From Acidobacteriota bacterium (GTDB lineage Bacteria; Acidobacteriota; Vicinamibacteria; Vicinamibacterales; UBA2999), in NCBI GenBank assembly GCA_947482665.1, contig CANKJK010000006.1, positions 208,651 to 251,287 of the forward strand: DNA of 42,637 nt, in the 5' to 3' direction. The notes under the pieces were generated by a model. It saw only the letters and a program-made list of their open reading frames with translations, was not told the origin of the DNA and searched no databases. Positions 1 through 7,662 of the stretch are shown piece after piece; the first letter of the stretch is position 1, and each line of letters starts with the position of its first letter. The position numbers were made by a program, and so were the translations under genes.

Positions 1-401
1 CCCAGATGGTGCACGCCCAGGCCGAAGCGCTTCAGGTGGTCATAGATCGGACCCGACTTCGTGACCGGTTCCAGCAGCTCCAGGTAGAAATTCGGCATCG
101 GCACGTAGGCGACCTTGGCCTCCACCTTCTTGCCGTCGGGCAGGTCGAAGGTGATCTTCTGAATCTCCGGCACCGGAATCCCGAAGATGTCCGCATAGCC
201 CTTCACGACCGGACGCAGATCGGCGCAGACAATGCCGAGGTGTGTGAGCGGCGACTTGGTCAGCAGGGTCGGCTTCTGCGGGATGGAGGTGGTTTGCGCC
301 GGCGGCGCTACCGAACCCGGCGTCTGCATATGAGCGGGTTGACCTGAGCCCAGCGCCAGCGCGAACAGGGCCACAACACAGACGTGCTTCAGACTACGCA
401 T
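1..401 (-). CDS. Exported VOC/glyoxalase-fold protein, 3' end outside window
   Basis: The minus-strand frame opens with ATG at 401 and runs off the window edge after 133 codons, so the C-terminus is missing. Residues 1-20 form a signal-peptide-like segment (MRSLKH followed by VCVVALFALALG). After a Pro/Gln-rich linker, a domain starts near residue 52 with THLGIVCADL and continues through FGIPVP, FYLELLEP and GVHHLG. These strands resemble the vicinal oxygen chelate fold, in which the HLG/HHLG histidines and a Glu usually bind a metal. It is closest in feel to methylmalonyl-CoA epimerase or glyoxalase-like proteins, but the signal peptide argues for an extracytoplasmic protein of unknown substrate. 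A GGAGG ribosome site sits just before the ATG. Family assignment is fairly safe; the activity is unknown. Confidence 0.75.
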   Translation of the reverse strand, partial: MRSLKHVCVVALFALALGSGQPAHMQTPGSVAPPAQTTSIPQKPTLLTKSPLTHLGIVCADLRPVVKGYADIFGIPVPEIQKITFDLPDGKKVEAKVAYVPMPNFYLELLEPVTKSGPIYDHLKRFGLGVHHL

Positions 402-421
402 CAATTCCTCCAGAGGACGCC

Positions 422-427
422 ACTATA
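422..427 (-). promoter_or_regulatory. -10 box of the VOC gene
   Basis: Read on the minus strand this is TATAGT, matching the TATAAT consensus at five of six bases. It lies 20 bp upstream of the ATG at 401, and GGAGG falls between the two, giving a short leader of about 14 nt. No convincing -35 box was identified. Confidence 0.5.
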
Positions 428-482
428 CGCGGCGGAACGTGACCGGCCAAGCTCTCCCGGCACCACGGATGCCTCTCGGTCG

Positions 483-2828
483 TCATCGCGCGGCTGCAGG
501 CGCCGCTCCCGGTGCGTGCACCTGCACTTCGGCGACGTGCCAGGCAGGCGAGGCCCTATCCAGACGGCGAACCCGAAGATACCGCGCCGGCCGTCCATCG
601 AATCCGAAGCGCAGTTCGGCGTTGCGGGGGCTGCGGATGAAGCCCAGGAAGGTCGGCGCGAAGCCGGGCCCCTCCCAGGCAGACGCCCAGGCCTCTCCGT
701 CGAGCGACGTGTCGATCGCTAGGCGTCGTGGAAAGTCGAAGAAGGCCCGGCCCATGGACAGCGTCAGCCCGCCGACGTCCTGCTCGGCACCGAGATCCAA
801 CACGATCCATCCGTCCGCCTTCGGGGAGACGTCCGTCCAGCCGGTCTCAGGGTCCCCGTCGTGCATCAGCCGAGCGAGTTCCGGCTCGCGCACCGCGCGC
901 ACGTCCGCCAGGGGCAGCGCAGGCCCGAGTGAGGGAGGGGCCGAGGCCTGCGGCAGGCGATAGAGCGTGCGCACCCCGTCGCCACCGATGCGCGTCACCC
1001 CGGAGCCTGCCATGACGTAGCGGCCGATGGCGCCATCGGCGTCCGCCGCTCCGTCCACGACGACATCCATCGGCCCGAGGGTCGCCACGGCTGCCAGCAG
1101 CGCCGGGTCGTGCACGGCCAGCCCCTCGCGCAGCGCAGCGTAGTGCGGCGGGTCGTAGCCGCTGATGCCGTTCATCACGCGCCGCCGATGGATCGCGGCA
1201 CGCAGCGTGGCCCCACCGTCGAAGTCGGGTCCAAGCGGCAGTTCCAGGAGCGGCGTGGTCTGCCCTGCCGGCTCCACGCCAGGCCAGAGCACCTGCGGGT
1301 GGGCCATCGGCACGGGCAGCAGCCACCCATCCAGCACCACCACGGCCGCCGCGAGACCGGCCACCATCCGCGCCCGGCGTGGGTCCGCCGGACGACACGA
1401 GGCGAGCGCCAGACCTGCCGTCACCGAGAGGCACAGGAGGCCGATCATCTTGATCTGGGTAGGCACGCGCAGTTCATCGAAACCCGGCAGATGCATGAGC
1501 CAACCATAGGGGGCCGGGTCGAGCACGACCTGGCCGTGGACGCGCAGCACCGGGCCACACGCGAGCACGCCGAAGAGAACGATGCCCACGCCGTAGAAGA
1601 GCGACGGCCGGCGTTCCGCCAGGGCGCGCCGGAACGCAGGCGTGGTCCACAGGAGCCACCCACCGGAGAGCCCGAGCAGCAGGAGCGCCCGGTCCAGCTG
1701 CCGCAGCTTCAGAGGCACCGGGCCCAGCGCGGTGTTGATCGGTCCCTGCCACAGGACCCACGCCACCGCGGCGGCACTGAGTGCCGGCAATCCCGCCAAC
1801 ACCACGCGACCGGTCGTCCACGGTGGCCAGCCACCAGGTGCGTGCCCCTCGCTGCCCGTGCGACGCACGCGCCACGCCACCACAGCCACGAGCAGCAGCG
1901 CGACGGCGGCGAGCCCCGGAAAGAGGTTGTCCTTTCCGGCCGGGAGCAGCGCGTGCCACAGCCGCGAGAGCTCCCCGACCTCCCACCACGATTGCGGACC
2001 CGCGCTGAAGTAGCCGATCTCCTCGAGCGAACGCCGCGCACCGGCCTCGACATGCAGGGCGCGATAGCGCAGCAGCATCGGCACGAGCGGCAGGCTCGCC
2101 ACCACGCCCGTGACCACCATGGGCAGCAGTGCCCGTCTGGCCGCAGACGTCGAACCGAAATAGAGCAGCCACAGCCCCACGATTAACCCGCCGTAGAGGA
2201 TGTAGTAGCCATTGGCGAAGCCCTGATGCACCCAGGCGAGACCGAAGAGCAGGAGCCAGGGCCAGCGGCCATCACGCAGATACCCGTGCAGCGCCACCAG
2301 GCAGAGCGGGACGCCAAAGGTTGCCATCGTCTGGATGTGCGGCAGCGCCACGGCCCGCATGGGCGAGAAGGCAAAGGCCAGCCCCGCCACGACGGCCGCC
2401 GCCTCCCACGCCGTGAGCGCGCGCACGAGCAGATACACCGCGAGCCCCGAGAGGGGCCACATCAGGAATAGCGTGAGGTTGTAGGAGAGGACCGGATTGC
2501 CCGTCGCCCAGTAGAGCGGGCTCGCCAGCGGGTAGAGGCCGAGCAGGTTTTCCGTGAAGGCCACGACGCCCGTGGCCGGGAAGAAGTGCGGGGCGTTCCA
2601 CCAGGCTGCCGTGAGCGGCGTCACCGTGGCGTTCCAGACGAGGATGGACGTGTTCAGGATCGGGTCGCCGATGTCCGACGCAATCAGCGACCGGGCATCC
2701 CGCAGCAATGGCCACGTGACGGCGGCCGCGACGAGTGCATAGAACAGGAAGACGCCAAGCACGCGCAGGGCCCTGCTATCATGTGGCCCGCGAGCCCCGC
2801 CCCTGGCGTCCGACCTCATCTCCATCAT
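483..2828 (-). CDS. Multi-pass membrane protein (GT-C/YfhO-like) with C-terminal discoidin-like domain
   Basis: This 781-residue protein has about a dozen hydrophobic segments between residues 20 and 500 (for example around 22-42, 118-137, 210-265, 300-320 and 380-470). The early acidic signature SDIGDPILNTSIL lies in the first external loop, where GT-C glycosyltransferases keep their catalytic Asp. Residues of roughly 640-775 form a beta-rich discoidin/F5-8C-like domain (GWTDVSPKADGWIVLDLG, then YLRVRRLD), a likely carbohydrate-binding module outside the membrane. It probably transfers or handles lipid-linked sugars, and a glycosyltransferase family 2 gene lies divergent to it. The ATG at 2828 makes the N-terminus overlap that neighbour by about 25 bp. 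A GTG at 2762, directly before the first membrane helix, would remove the overlap. Substrate unknown. Confidence 0.7.
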   Translation of the reverse strand: MMEMRSDARGGARGPHDSRALRVLGVFLFYALVAAAVTWPLLRDARSLIASDIGDPILNTSILVWNATVTPLTAAWWNAPHFFPATGVVAFTENLLGLYPLASPLYWATGNPVLSYNLTLFLMWPLSGLAVYLLVRALTAWEAAAVVAGLAFAFSPMRAVALPHIQTMATFGVPLCLVALHGYLRDGRWPWLLLFGLAWVHQGFANGYYILYGGLIVGLWLLYFGSTSAARRALLPMVVTGVVASLPLVPMLLRYRALHVEAGARRSLEEIGYFSAGPQSWWEVGELSRLWHALLPAGKDNLFPGLAAVALLLVAVVAWRVRRTGSEGHAPGGWPPWTTGRVVLAGLPALSAAAVAWVLWQGPINTALGPVPLKLRQLDRALLLLGLSGGWLLWTTPAFRRALAERRPSLFYGVGIVLFGVLACGPVLRVHGQVVLDPAPYGWLMHLPGFDELRVPTQIKMIGLLCLSVTAGLALASCRPADPRRARMVAGLAAAVVVLDGWLLPVPMAHPQVLWPGVEPAGQTTPLLELPLGPDFDGGATLRAAIHRRRVMNGISGYDPPHYAALREGLAVHDPALLAAVATLGPMDVVVDGAADADGAIGRYVMAGSGVTRIGGDGVRTLYRLPQASAPPSLGPALPLADVRAVREPELARLMHDGDPETGWTDVSPKADGWIVLDLGAEQDVGGLTLSMGRAFFDFPRRLAIDTSLDGEAWASAWEGPGFAPTFLGFIRSPRNAELRFGFDGRPARYLRVRRLDRASPAWHVAEVQVHAPGAAPAAAR

Positions 2829-3498
2829 CGTCCCGGTCTACAACGAGGAAGCCACCATCGGCCAGGTGCTGGCGCGTCTGCTGACGATTGATCTGCCCGC
2901 ACGTCGGGAGATTATCGTGCTAAACGACGGCTCGAGTGACGGGACACGTGGCGCACTCGATGCCTTTGGCCGTGAGCACCCCGAGGTGCAGATGGTCCAC
3001 CTGCCCGAGAACCGGGGCAAGGGCCACGCCGTCCGCATGGGTATCACGCGCACCACCGGCACCATCGTCGCCATTCAGGACGCGGACCTGGAACTGGACC
3101 CGGCGCAACTGGTCGAGCTCGTGGCCCCGGTGATCGCCGGCGAGGCGGACGTCGTCTACGGCTCGCGGTTTCTCACCGGCTCCACGCCGATGAGCATCAG
3201 CCGGTTCGGCAACTTCTTCCTGACCTCGGTGACCAACCTGCTCTACGGCGCGTCGCTCACCGACATGGAGACCTGCTACAAGGTGATGCGCGGGGATGTG
3301 GCGCGCGGCCTGCGCCTGACCGGGAACCGCTTCGAGATCGAACCCGAGATCACGGCCCGCCTGCTGCGCTCGGGCATTCGGCTCATCGAGCTGCCCGTGC
3401 GCTTCTCTCCCCGCTCGAAGGCGGCCGGCAAGAAGATGCGGTGGCGCGACGGCGTCACCGCGGTCCGCACGCTCGTGCGCTGCCGCGTCGGCGGCTAG
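2803..3498 (+). CDS. Glycosyltransferase family 2 (dolichol-phosphate-mannose-synthase-like)
   Basis: The conserved GT2 start ISIIVPVYNEEATIG is encoded in frame from about 2818, followed by LNDGSSDGT, the metal-binding region IQDADLELDP, and DMETCYKVMRGDV. There are no C-terminal membrane helices, so this is the short cytoplasmic type that attaches a sugar to a polyprenyl phosphate. The start is a problem. No ATG, GTG or TTG lies between the in-frame stop at 2740 and a GTG at 2866, and starting at 2866 would delete the first beta strand of the nucleotide-binding fold. I place the start at CTG 2803. An ATG at 2781 is one frame away and would fit if the sequence carried a one-base error. The stop codon lies in the CTAG bordering the element at 3499. 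The family call is firm; the start is not. Confidence 0.8.
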   Translation: MASDLISIIVPVYNEEATIGQVLARLLTIDLPARREIIVLNDGSSDGTRGALDAFGREHPEVQMVHLPENRGKGHAVRMGITRTTGTIVAIQDADLELDPAQLVELVAPVIAGEADVVYGSRFLTGSTPMSISRFGNFFLTSVTNLLYGASLTDMETCYKVMRGDVARGLRLTGNRFEIEPEITARLLRSGIRLIELPVRFSPRSKAAGKKMRWRDGVTAVRTLVRCRVGG

Positions 3499-3656
3499 CA
3501 GCCCGTGGTGCAAGTCTCACGGCATTCGACGAACGATGCATCCCCACTGGCTGCGTGGCTCTTCCGTCAAATACTCCCGGTATTTTCGGTCATCGCGCCT
3601 TGCCATCGGGGCGCCTCGTCCGTCTCGGTGCAACGCGGGACTTGCACCACGGGCTG
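3499..3656. mobile_element. Small non-coding insertion with 18-bp perfect terminal inverted repeats (MITE-like)
   Basis: The left end cagcccgtggtgcaagtc (3499-3516) is the exact reverse complement of 3639-3656. Both ends are flanked by CTAG (3495-3498 and 3657-3660), a possible 4-bp target duplication. The left CTAG carries the stop of the glycosyltransferase and the right CTAG carries the stop of the convergent methyltransferase. Removing the element and one CTAG would leave two convergent genes sharing a single CTAG, the arrangement seen elsewhere in this window. The inside has no coding capacity but holds small palindromes: GATGCATC at 3535-3542, a 6-bp stem at 3569-3585, and a 5-bp stem formed by 3595-3599 and 3610-3614. 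It could be a MITE, a REP/BIME-like repeat or a large bidirectional hairpin. Confidence 0.65.
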
Positions 3657-4331
3657 CTAGCCGACCGGCGCGCCCGGCTCACCCAGGATGAGCCGGTTCT
3701 TCGGAGTGATCGTCTCGGGAATCGTCTGCGTCCACACCCGGTACCCGCGCTCGGCCAACCGGGTGGCCCGCAGGGCGTCAATCGCGAGCGCCGCATCCAT
3801 CCACCCTTCCAGCACGCCGGCCTCGCAGGTGGCGGTGTCATGGCAGCACGGCAGCACCGCGACCCGCGCCCGCGCGGACACCGCGCCGTGCAGGACCAGA
3901 TCCGTCAGCGCGCCGCAGGCGTGGCAGGACACCACAAGGTCGCCCGGGTGCACCTCGCCGCCGGTGAACGGTGTCGCACGGTACTCGATGCGGCCGGCCA
4001 GCCGAGGCCACGCCTCCACGAGCGCCGTGTGGATGCGCGTCGCCGAAGGCGGCAGTGACGGGTCGACCACGACCGCACCGGGTGATGAATCATCGAGCAG
4101 CAGCAGAAGATGCGCCAGGAGTCCGTGCCCTCCAGCGACGTCGACGACGCGGCCCCCGCGCAGCACGCGGCGCACCCGCTTCGCCATCTCCCACGCCTCG
4201 TAGAGCTCCTTGCGCGGCAGGCACCCGGCCGCGCAGACGGCGCGGGCCGCGCGGTCGAAGAGCGTGTCACCGGGAAAGCGGGCCAGATCCCGCGGCGTCA
4301 GGCGGGCCTTGGAGCCCGGAGAGAAGGTCAC
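3657..4331 (-). CDS. SAM-dependent methyltransferase, METTL25/Methyltransf_32-like
   Basis: The protein has 224 residues if started at GTG 4331, whose GTGA overlaps the TGA stop of the gene upstream; starts further upstream would lie inside that gene. Around residue 60 a Rossmann-type SAM-binding loop reads VVDVAGGHGLLAHLLL. It is followed by VVVDPS and then VVSCHACGALTD, which resembles the HxCG signature of METTL25-like methyltransferases. A Cys pair (LPCCHD) follows. The target is unknown. It is the last of three consecutive methyltransferase-fold genes, translationally coupled to the middle one. Its stop codon lies in the right-hand CTAG of the inserted element. Confidence 0.7.
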   Translation of the reverse strand: MTFSPGSKARLTPRDLARFPGDTLFDRAARAVCAAGCLPRKELYEAWEMAKRVRRVLRGGRVVDVAGGHGLLAHLLLLLDDSSPGAVVVDPSLPPSATRIHTALVEAWPRLAGRIEYRATPFTGGEVHPGDLVVSCHACGALTDLVLHGAVSARARVAVLPCCHDTATCEAGVLEGWMDAALAIDALRATRLAERGYRVWTQTIPETITPKNRLILGEPGAPVG

Positions 4332-4996
4332 TTCACGCCAAGGAAGATCGTGTGCATCGGTCCGCCCTTCTTCAGGCGGGCCCGGACACGCGACACCGTC
4401 ACACGGAACCCGTTGTAGCGGAGGCGCTGCTCGAACTTGCGGTCTTCCCACGCGGACCACACGGCGAGCGTTCCCGGTGTGCGGAGCGCCGCATGCGCGG
4501 CCGCCACGCCGCGGTTGTCGTAGAGCCCGGCATTGGCTTCGGCCGTGAAGGCCGACGGGCCGTTGTCCACATCCAGCAGGATCACGTCGAAGCCGCCGAC
4601 GTTGCCCCGTAGCGTGAAGCCCACATCGCCCAGTTGCACGCGCACCCTGGGGTCCTGCAGCGGATGGCCGGCAAGCGGACCCAGCACGCGCCGGTTCCAG
4701 TCGACGACCGCCGGGACCAGTTCCGCCACGGTCACGATGGCATCCGGGGGCAGGACGTCGAGCACGGCCCGGAGGGTAAAGCCCATGCCCAGACCGCCGA
4801 CCAGGACCCGCGGCCGCGGCGCCAGGCGAGCGGCCTCGCAGGCCAGCGTGGCCAGCGCCTCCTCGGAGCCGTGCATGCGGCTGGACATCAACGGCTTGCC
4901 GTTGGCCAGGATCACGTATTCAGAACCGGACCGCCCGAGGCGCATGTCGCCGCCTTCAGGCGTGACGGCTTCGCCCAGTTGTTCCCAGGCCTTCAC
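4328..4996 (-). CDS. Spermidine-synthase-like methyltransferase-fold protein
   Basis: The 222-residue protein starts at ATG 4996. After a short beta-rich N-terminal part (YVILANGKPLMSS) comes the nucleotide-binding loop VLVGGLGMGFTLRAVL near residue 64, then VTVAELVPAVVDWNR and the acidic strand FDVILLDVDNGP near 138. This order matches the polyamine-synthase branch of the class I methyltransferase fold. Many bacterial proteins of this branch are not true aminopropyltransferases, and neither decarboxylated-SAM nor putrescine genes are nearby. It lies 9 bp downstream of the methyltransferase at 5006 and overlaps the next gene by 4 bp, so the three are probably one transcript. Fold is confident; the substrate is not. 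Confidence 0.75.
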   Translation of the reverse strand: MKAWEQLGEAVTPEGGDMRLGRSGSEYVILANGKPLMSSRMHGSEEALATLACEAARLAPRPRVLVGGLGMGFTLRAVLDVLPPDAIVTVAELVPAVVDWNRRVLGPLAGHPLQDPRVRVQLGDVGFTLRGNVGGFDVILLDVDNGPSAFTAEANAGLYDNRGVAAAHAALRTPGTLAVWSAWEDRKFEQRLRYNGFRVTVSRVRARLKKGGPMHTIFLGVK

Positions 4997-5005
4997 CGGC
5001 GTCGA

Positions 5006-5692
5006 CTACCGCTTGACGCAGGTAACGAGCGACCAGATGCGGGGGATGTTGACCTTTTCGATCGACTGGGGCTCAAGCTTGGCCTGAGCCAGGAATGCCG
5101 GGAGATCCAGGTCGGCCTTGAAGCCGATGTGGATCGTCATCGGCGAGATCGCGCGTTCGATGGCCGCCAGAAACGGATTCGAGCTGCGGAAGTGATTCAG
5201 GATGATGATGCGGCCGCCCGTGCGGCACACGCGACGCATCTCGTTGACCACGGCGACCGGGTCCGGCACCACGCTCACCAGGTACGGCGCGTAGACGATG
5301 TCGAAGGATTCGTCCTCGAAGGTGAGCGCCGTGGCGTCCATCTCCATCAGGCGGACGTTGGTCAGCTTCTCGCGGGCCACGCGCTCACGCGCCTTCTCCA
5401 GCATCGGCCGCGACAAGTCGATGCCGGTCACGTGGCAGGTCTTCGGATAGAGCGAGGTGTTGATGCCGGTGCCGACGCCAACTTCCAGGATCCGGTCGCC
5501 GGCCTGGAGGCCCATGCGATCGCGCGCCTGGATGCGCCCCGGATGGAGCGTCGGGCCAAAGGTGAGGTCGTAGACGATGGCGAGCTTGTCGTAGACACGC
5601 TCGACGAAGTCGCTCTCAACGGCTGTCACCGACAGTGCGCGGGTCGCAGCGTCGGAGCCGAGAGTTTCAGGTTCCCGAGGGAAAGGCGCCAT
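5006..5692 (-). CDS. Class I SAM methyltransferase, PmtA/UbiE-like
   Basis: The 228-residue protein carries motif I at about residue 69 (ILEVGVGTGINTSLYP), motif post-I VTGIDLSRPMLEKAR, the acidic strand SFDIVYAPYLVSVVPDP and motif III GGRIIILNHF. The YDLTFGP region ahead of motif I is typical of phosphatidylethanolamine N-methyltransferases of the Rhodobacter PmtA type and of related quinone methyltransferases. It may therefore methylate a phospholipid headgroup in the inner membrane, making phosphatidylcholine precursors, although quinone or small-molecule substrates remain possible. A TATAGT box lies 9 bp before the ATG, so transcription of the three-methyltransferase block probably starts here rather than reading through from the gene upstream. 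Confidence 0.75.
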   Translation of the reverse strand: MAPFPREPETLGSDAATRALSVTAVESDFVERVYDKLAIVYDLTFGPTLHPGRIQARDRMGLQAGDRILEVGVGTGINTSLYPKTCHVTGIDLSRPMLEKARERVAREKLTNVRLMEMDATALTFEDESFDIVYAPYLVSVVPDPVAVVNEMRRVCRTGGRIIILNHFRSSNPFLAAIERAISPMTIHIGFKADLDLPAFLAQAKLEPQSIEKVNIPRIWSLVTCVKR

Positions 5693-5701
5693 GAGCGGTC
5701 G

Positions 5702-5707
5702 ACTATA
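5702..5707 (-). promoter_or_regulatory. -10 box of the methyltransferase block
   Basis: The minus strand reads TATAGT, with 9 nt between it and the ATG at 5692. A start of transcription about 7 nt downstream would leave almost no 5' leader, in keeping with the other near-leaderless starts of this window. No clear -35 box was seen. Confidence 0.5.
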
Positions 5708-5781
5708 GCCTCAGGAGAGAGGGAGCCACAAGGCAACCTTTCGGCGCCCACAAGGAATAGACATCACCACCCATGCTACCG

Positions 5782-7623
5782 CTATTGAATGCGGTCGAGG
5801 ACATGAAGAGTCGACTCGAGCGCATGGGCTGGCCCCGACAGATGGACGCCCTGCACGAGGCCTCGCAGCCCGCGACCCACCTCGGCCGCAATCGCGACGC
5901 CCTCTTCGGCCGCCGCGTCGGGCGCCGCGCGCCGCATGCGGTCGACCACGGCGGCTGGCACCTGCACGCCAGGCACTTCGTTCGCCATGAACTCGGCGTT
6001 CGTCGCGGAATCAAAGGGCCAGAGCCCGACCAGCACTGGAATCCTGAAGCCCTCGATCGCCTTCATGAACCGTTCGAGGGCCGCCACGTCGAACACCGGC
6101 TTTGTGACCGCGTATTCGGCGCCGGCTTCCACCTTGTAGGCAAAGCGCCGCACCTCGGCGTCGAGGATCTCGGCGCCCGGGTTCACCATCACGCCCACAT
6201 GAAAGGCCGTGGCGTGCCCGATGGACTGCCCGCCGATGTCGTGGCCGTGATTGAGCCGCGAGACCACGTTGGTCAGGCCCACCGAATCCACGTCGAAGAC
6301 GGTCGTCGCGTCGGCATAGCCGCCCACGCTGCGCGCGTCGCCCGTGACGAGCAGCACGTTGCGGATCGCCAGCGCGTGTGCGCCAAGCAGGTCCGACTGC
6401 ATCCCGAGGAGATTCCGGTCACGGCAGGAGTACTCGAGGACCGTCTCCACACCGGCATGCTGCTGCAGCAGCACAGCCAACGCGAGCGGACTCATCCGGG
6501 CACCACGGGGGCCGCCCAGGATGCTGATCGCATCCACGCCGCGGGCCTTGAGCGCCCGCGCGTGCTCCAGCGTGTCGGCGTAGTCAAAGCCCTTCGGCAG
6601 CGGCAGCGAGACGACCGTGGCGAACTTCCCGACGCTGAGCGCCTGCCCCAGCGCCGACTTCTCCGCCGGCGGCACCACGACCGGCGGGGGCTCCACCTCG
6701 TGGTGCGCCACGCCGCCACGGGCCGCACGCGCCACCGCTGACCCGCCTGTCGCCTCCAGCGCATGGACGGCCCCGGCCATTTGCCGGATGTGATCGGGAC
6801 TCGTGCCGCAGCAGCCGCCGACCAGCCGCACACCGGCCGTCACGAAGCGCCTGGCGTAGCTGGCGAAGTAGTCGGGCGAGGTGAGGTAGATATTCCGGCC
6901 CTCGATGTCGCGCGGGCGCCCGGCGTTTGGCTGGGCGGAGAGGCGCGTCTTGGTCACGGCCGCGATGCGCTCGACCGTCTCCAGCATGGGCGCCGGTCCG
7001 ATGCTGCAGTTCACGCCGATCACGTCCGCCCCGAGCGCCTCAAGCGCCGGTGCGAACTCCTCGGGCGGCGTGCCATCGAGCGAGTTGCCGTCCTCCTCGA
7101 TCGTCATCTGTGCCACGACCGGCAGCGCGCAGGCCGCCCGCACGGCGCGGATGGCGGCGCCAAGTTCGGAGAGGTCGCGGAACGTTTCGAGGACAAAGAG
7201 GTCCACGCCGCCCTCAAGCAGCGCATCCACCTGTTCGCGGAAGTAGGCCTCCGCTTCATCGACGCCGGTCTTGCCCCAGGGCTCGATACGCACGCCCAGT
7301 GGCCCGATGGCCCCGGCCACGAACACCTGTCCGCGCGCGGCCGAACGGGCCAGGCGCGCGCCTTCCACATTGATCTCGCGGAGTTTGTCGGCCAGGCCGA
7401 AGCCGCGCAGCTTCACGCGGTTGGCGCCGAAGGTGTTGGTTTCGAGGATGTCGGCGCCCGCGCGGACGTACTCGCGGTGAACGCCGGACACCAGGTCGGG
7501 CGCCGTGAGGTTCAGCGCGTCGAAGCAGCGATTGACGAAGATGCCCTTGGTATAGAGCATCGTGCCCATCGCGCCGTCGCAGACGAGCACCCGCTGGTCG
7601 AGTGTCTCAAGGAATGAAGCCAT
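5782..7623 (-). CDS. Fused homocysteine S-methyltransferase / methylenetetrahydrofolate reductase
   Basis: At 613 residues this is a two-domain enzyme of the YitJ type. The N-terminal domain (about 1-295) opens with LVCDGAMGTMLY and ends with the zinc-binding RLVGGCCGTSPDHI; an upstream Cys sits in IGVNCSIGP. This is the homocysteine-binding barrel that accepts a methyl group to make methionine. The C-terminal domain (about 320-613) is a MetF-like barrel that reduces methylene-THF to methyl-THF with FAD; ISILGGPRGARMS and VTKPVFDV are visible family blocks. The folate-binding, cobalamin-binding and reactivation domains of full MetH are absent, so how the methyl passes between active sites is unclear from this sequence. 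It lies 39 bp downstream of nuoI. Domain calls are confident. Confidence 0.9.
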   Translation of the reverse strand: MASFLETLDQRVLVCDGAMGTMLYTKGIFVNRCFDALNLTAPDLVSGVHREYVRAGADILETNTFGANRVKLRGFGLADKLREINVEGARLARSAARGQVFVAGAIGPLGVRIEPWGKTGVDEAEAYFREQVDALLEGGVDLFVLETFRDLSELGAAIRAVRAACALPVVAQMTIEEDGNSLDGTPPEEFAPALEALGADVIGVNCSIGPAPMLETVERIAAVTKTRLSAQPNAGRPRDIEGRNIYLTSPDYFASYARRFVTAGVRLVGGCCGTSPDHIRQMAGAVHALEATGGSAVARAARGGVAHHEVEPPPVVVPPAEKSALGQALSVGKFATVVSLPLPKGFDYADTLEHARALKARGVDAISILGGPRGARMSPLALAVLLQQHAGVETVLEYSCRDRNLLGMQSDLLGAHALAIRNVLLVTGDARSVGGYADATTVFDVDSVGLTNVVSRLNHGHDIGGQSIGHATAFHVGVMVNPGAEILDAEVRRFAYKVEAGAEYAVTKPVFDVAALERFMKAIEGFRIPVLVGLWPFDSATNAEFMANEVPGVQVPAAVVDRMRRAAPDAAAEEGVAIAAEVGRGLRGLVQGVHLSGPAHALESTLHVLDRIQ

Positions 7624-7662
7624 CGTGGATGGCGGACAGGCGCCGCGAGGCGCGCCGTCAGC

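Noticed and set aside
3499-3656. Integron attC site
   Set aside because: The ends lack the GTTRRRY/RYYYAAC core sites and no integrase is nearby.
3492-3663. Simple bidirectional terminator for the convergent genes
   Set aside because: The arms are 120 bp apart with no U-tract, and the flanking CTAG pair fits an insertion better, though a terminator role is not excluded.
5693-5781. SAM or cobalamin riboswitch near the methionine-cycle gene
   Set aside because: This spacer is downstream of the gene and the 39 bp upstream of it are too short for either riboswitch.
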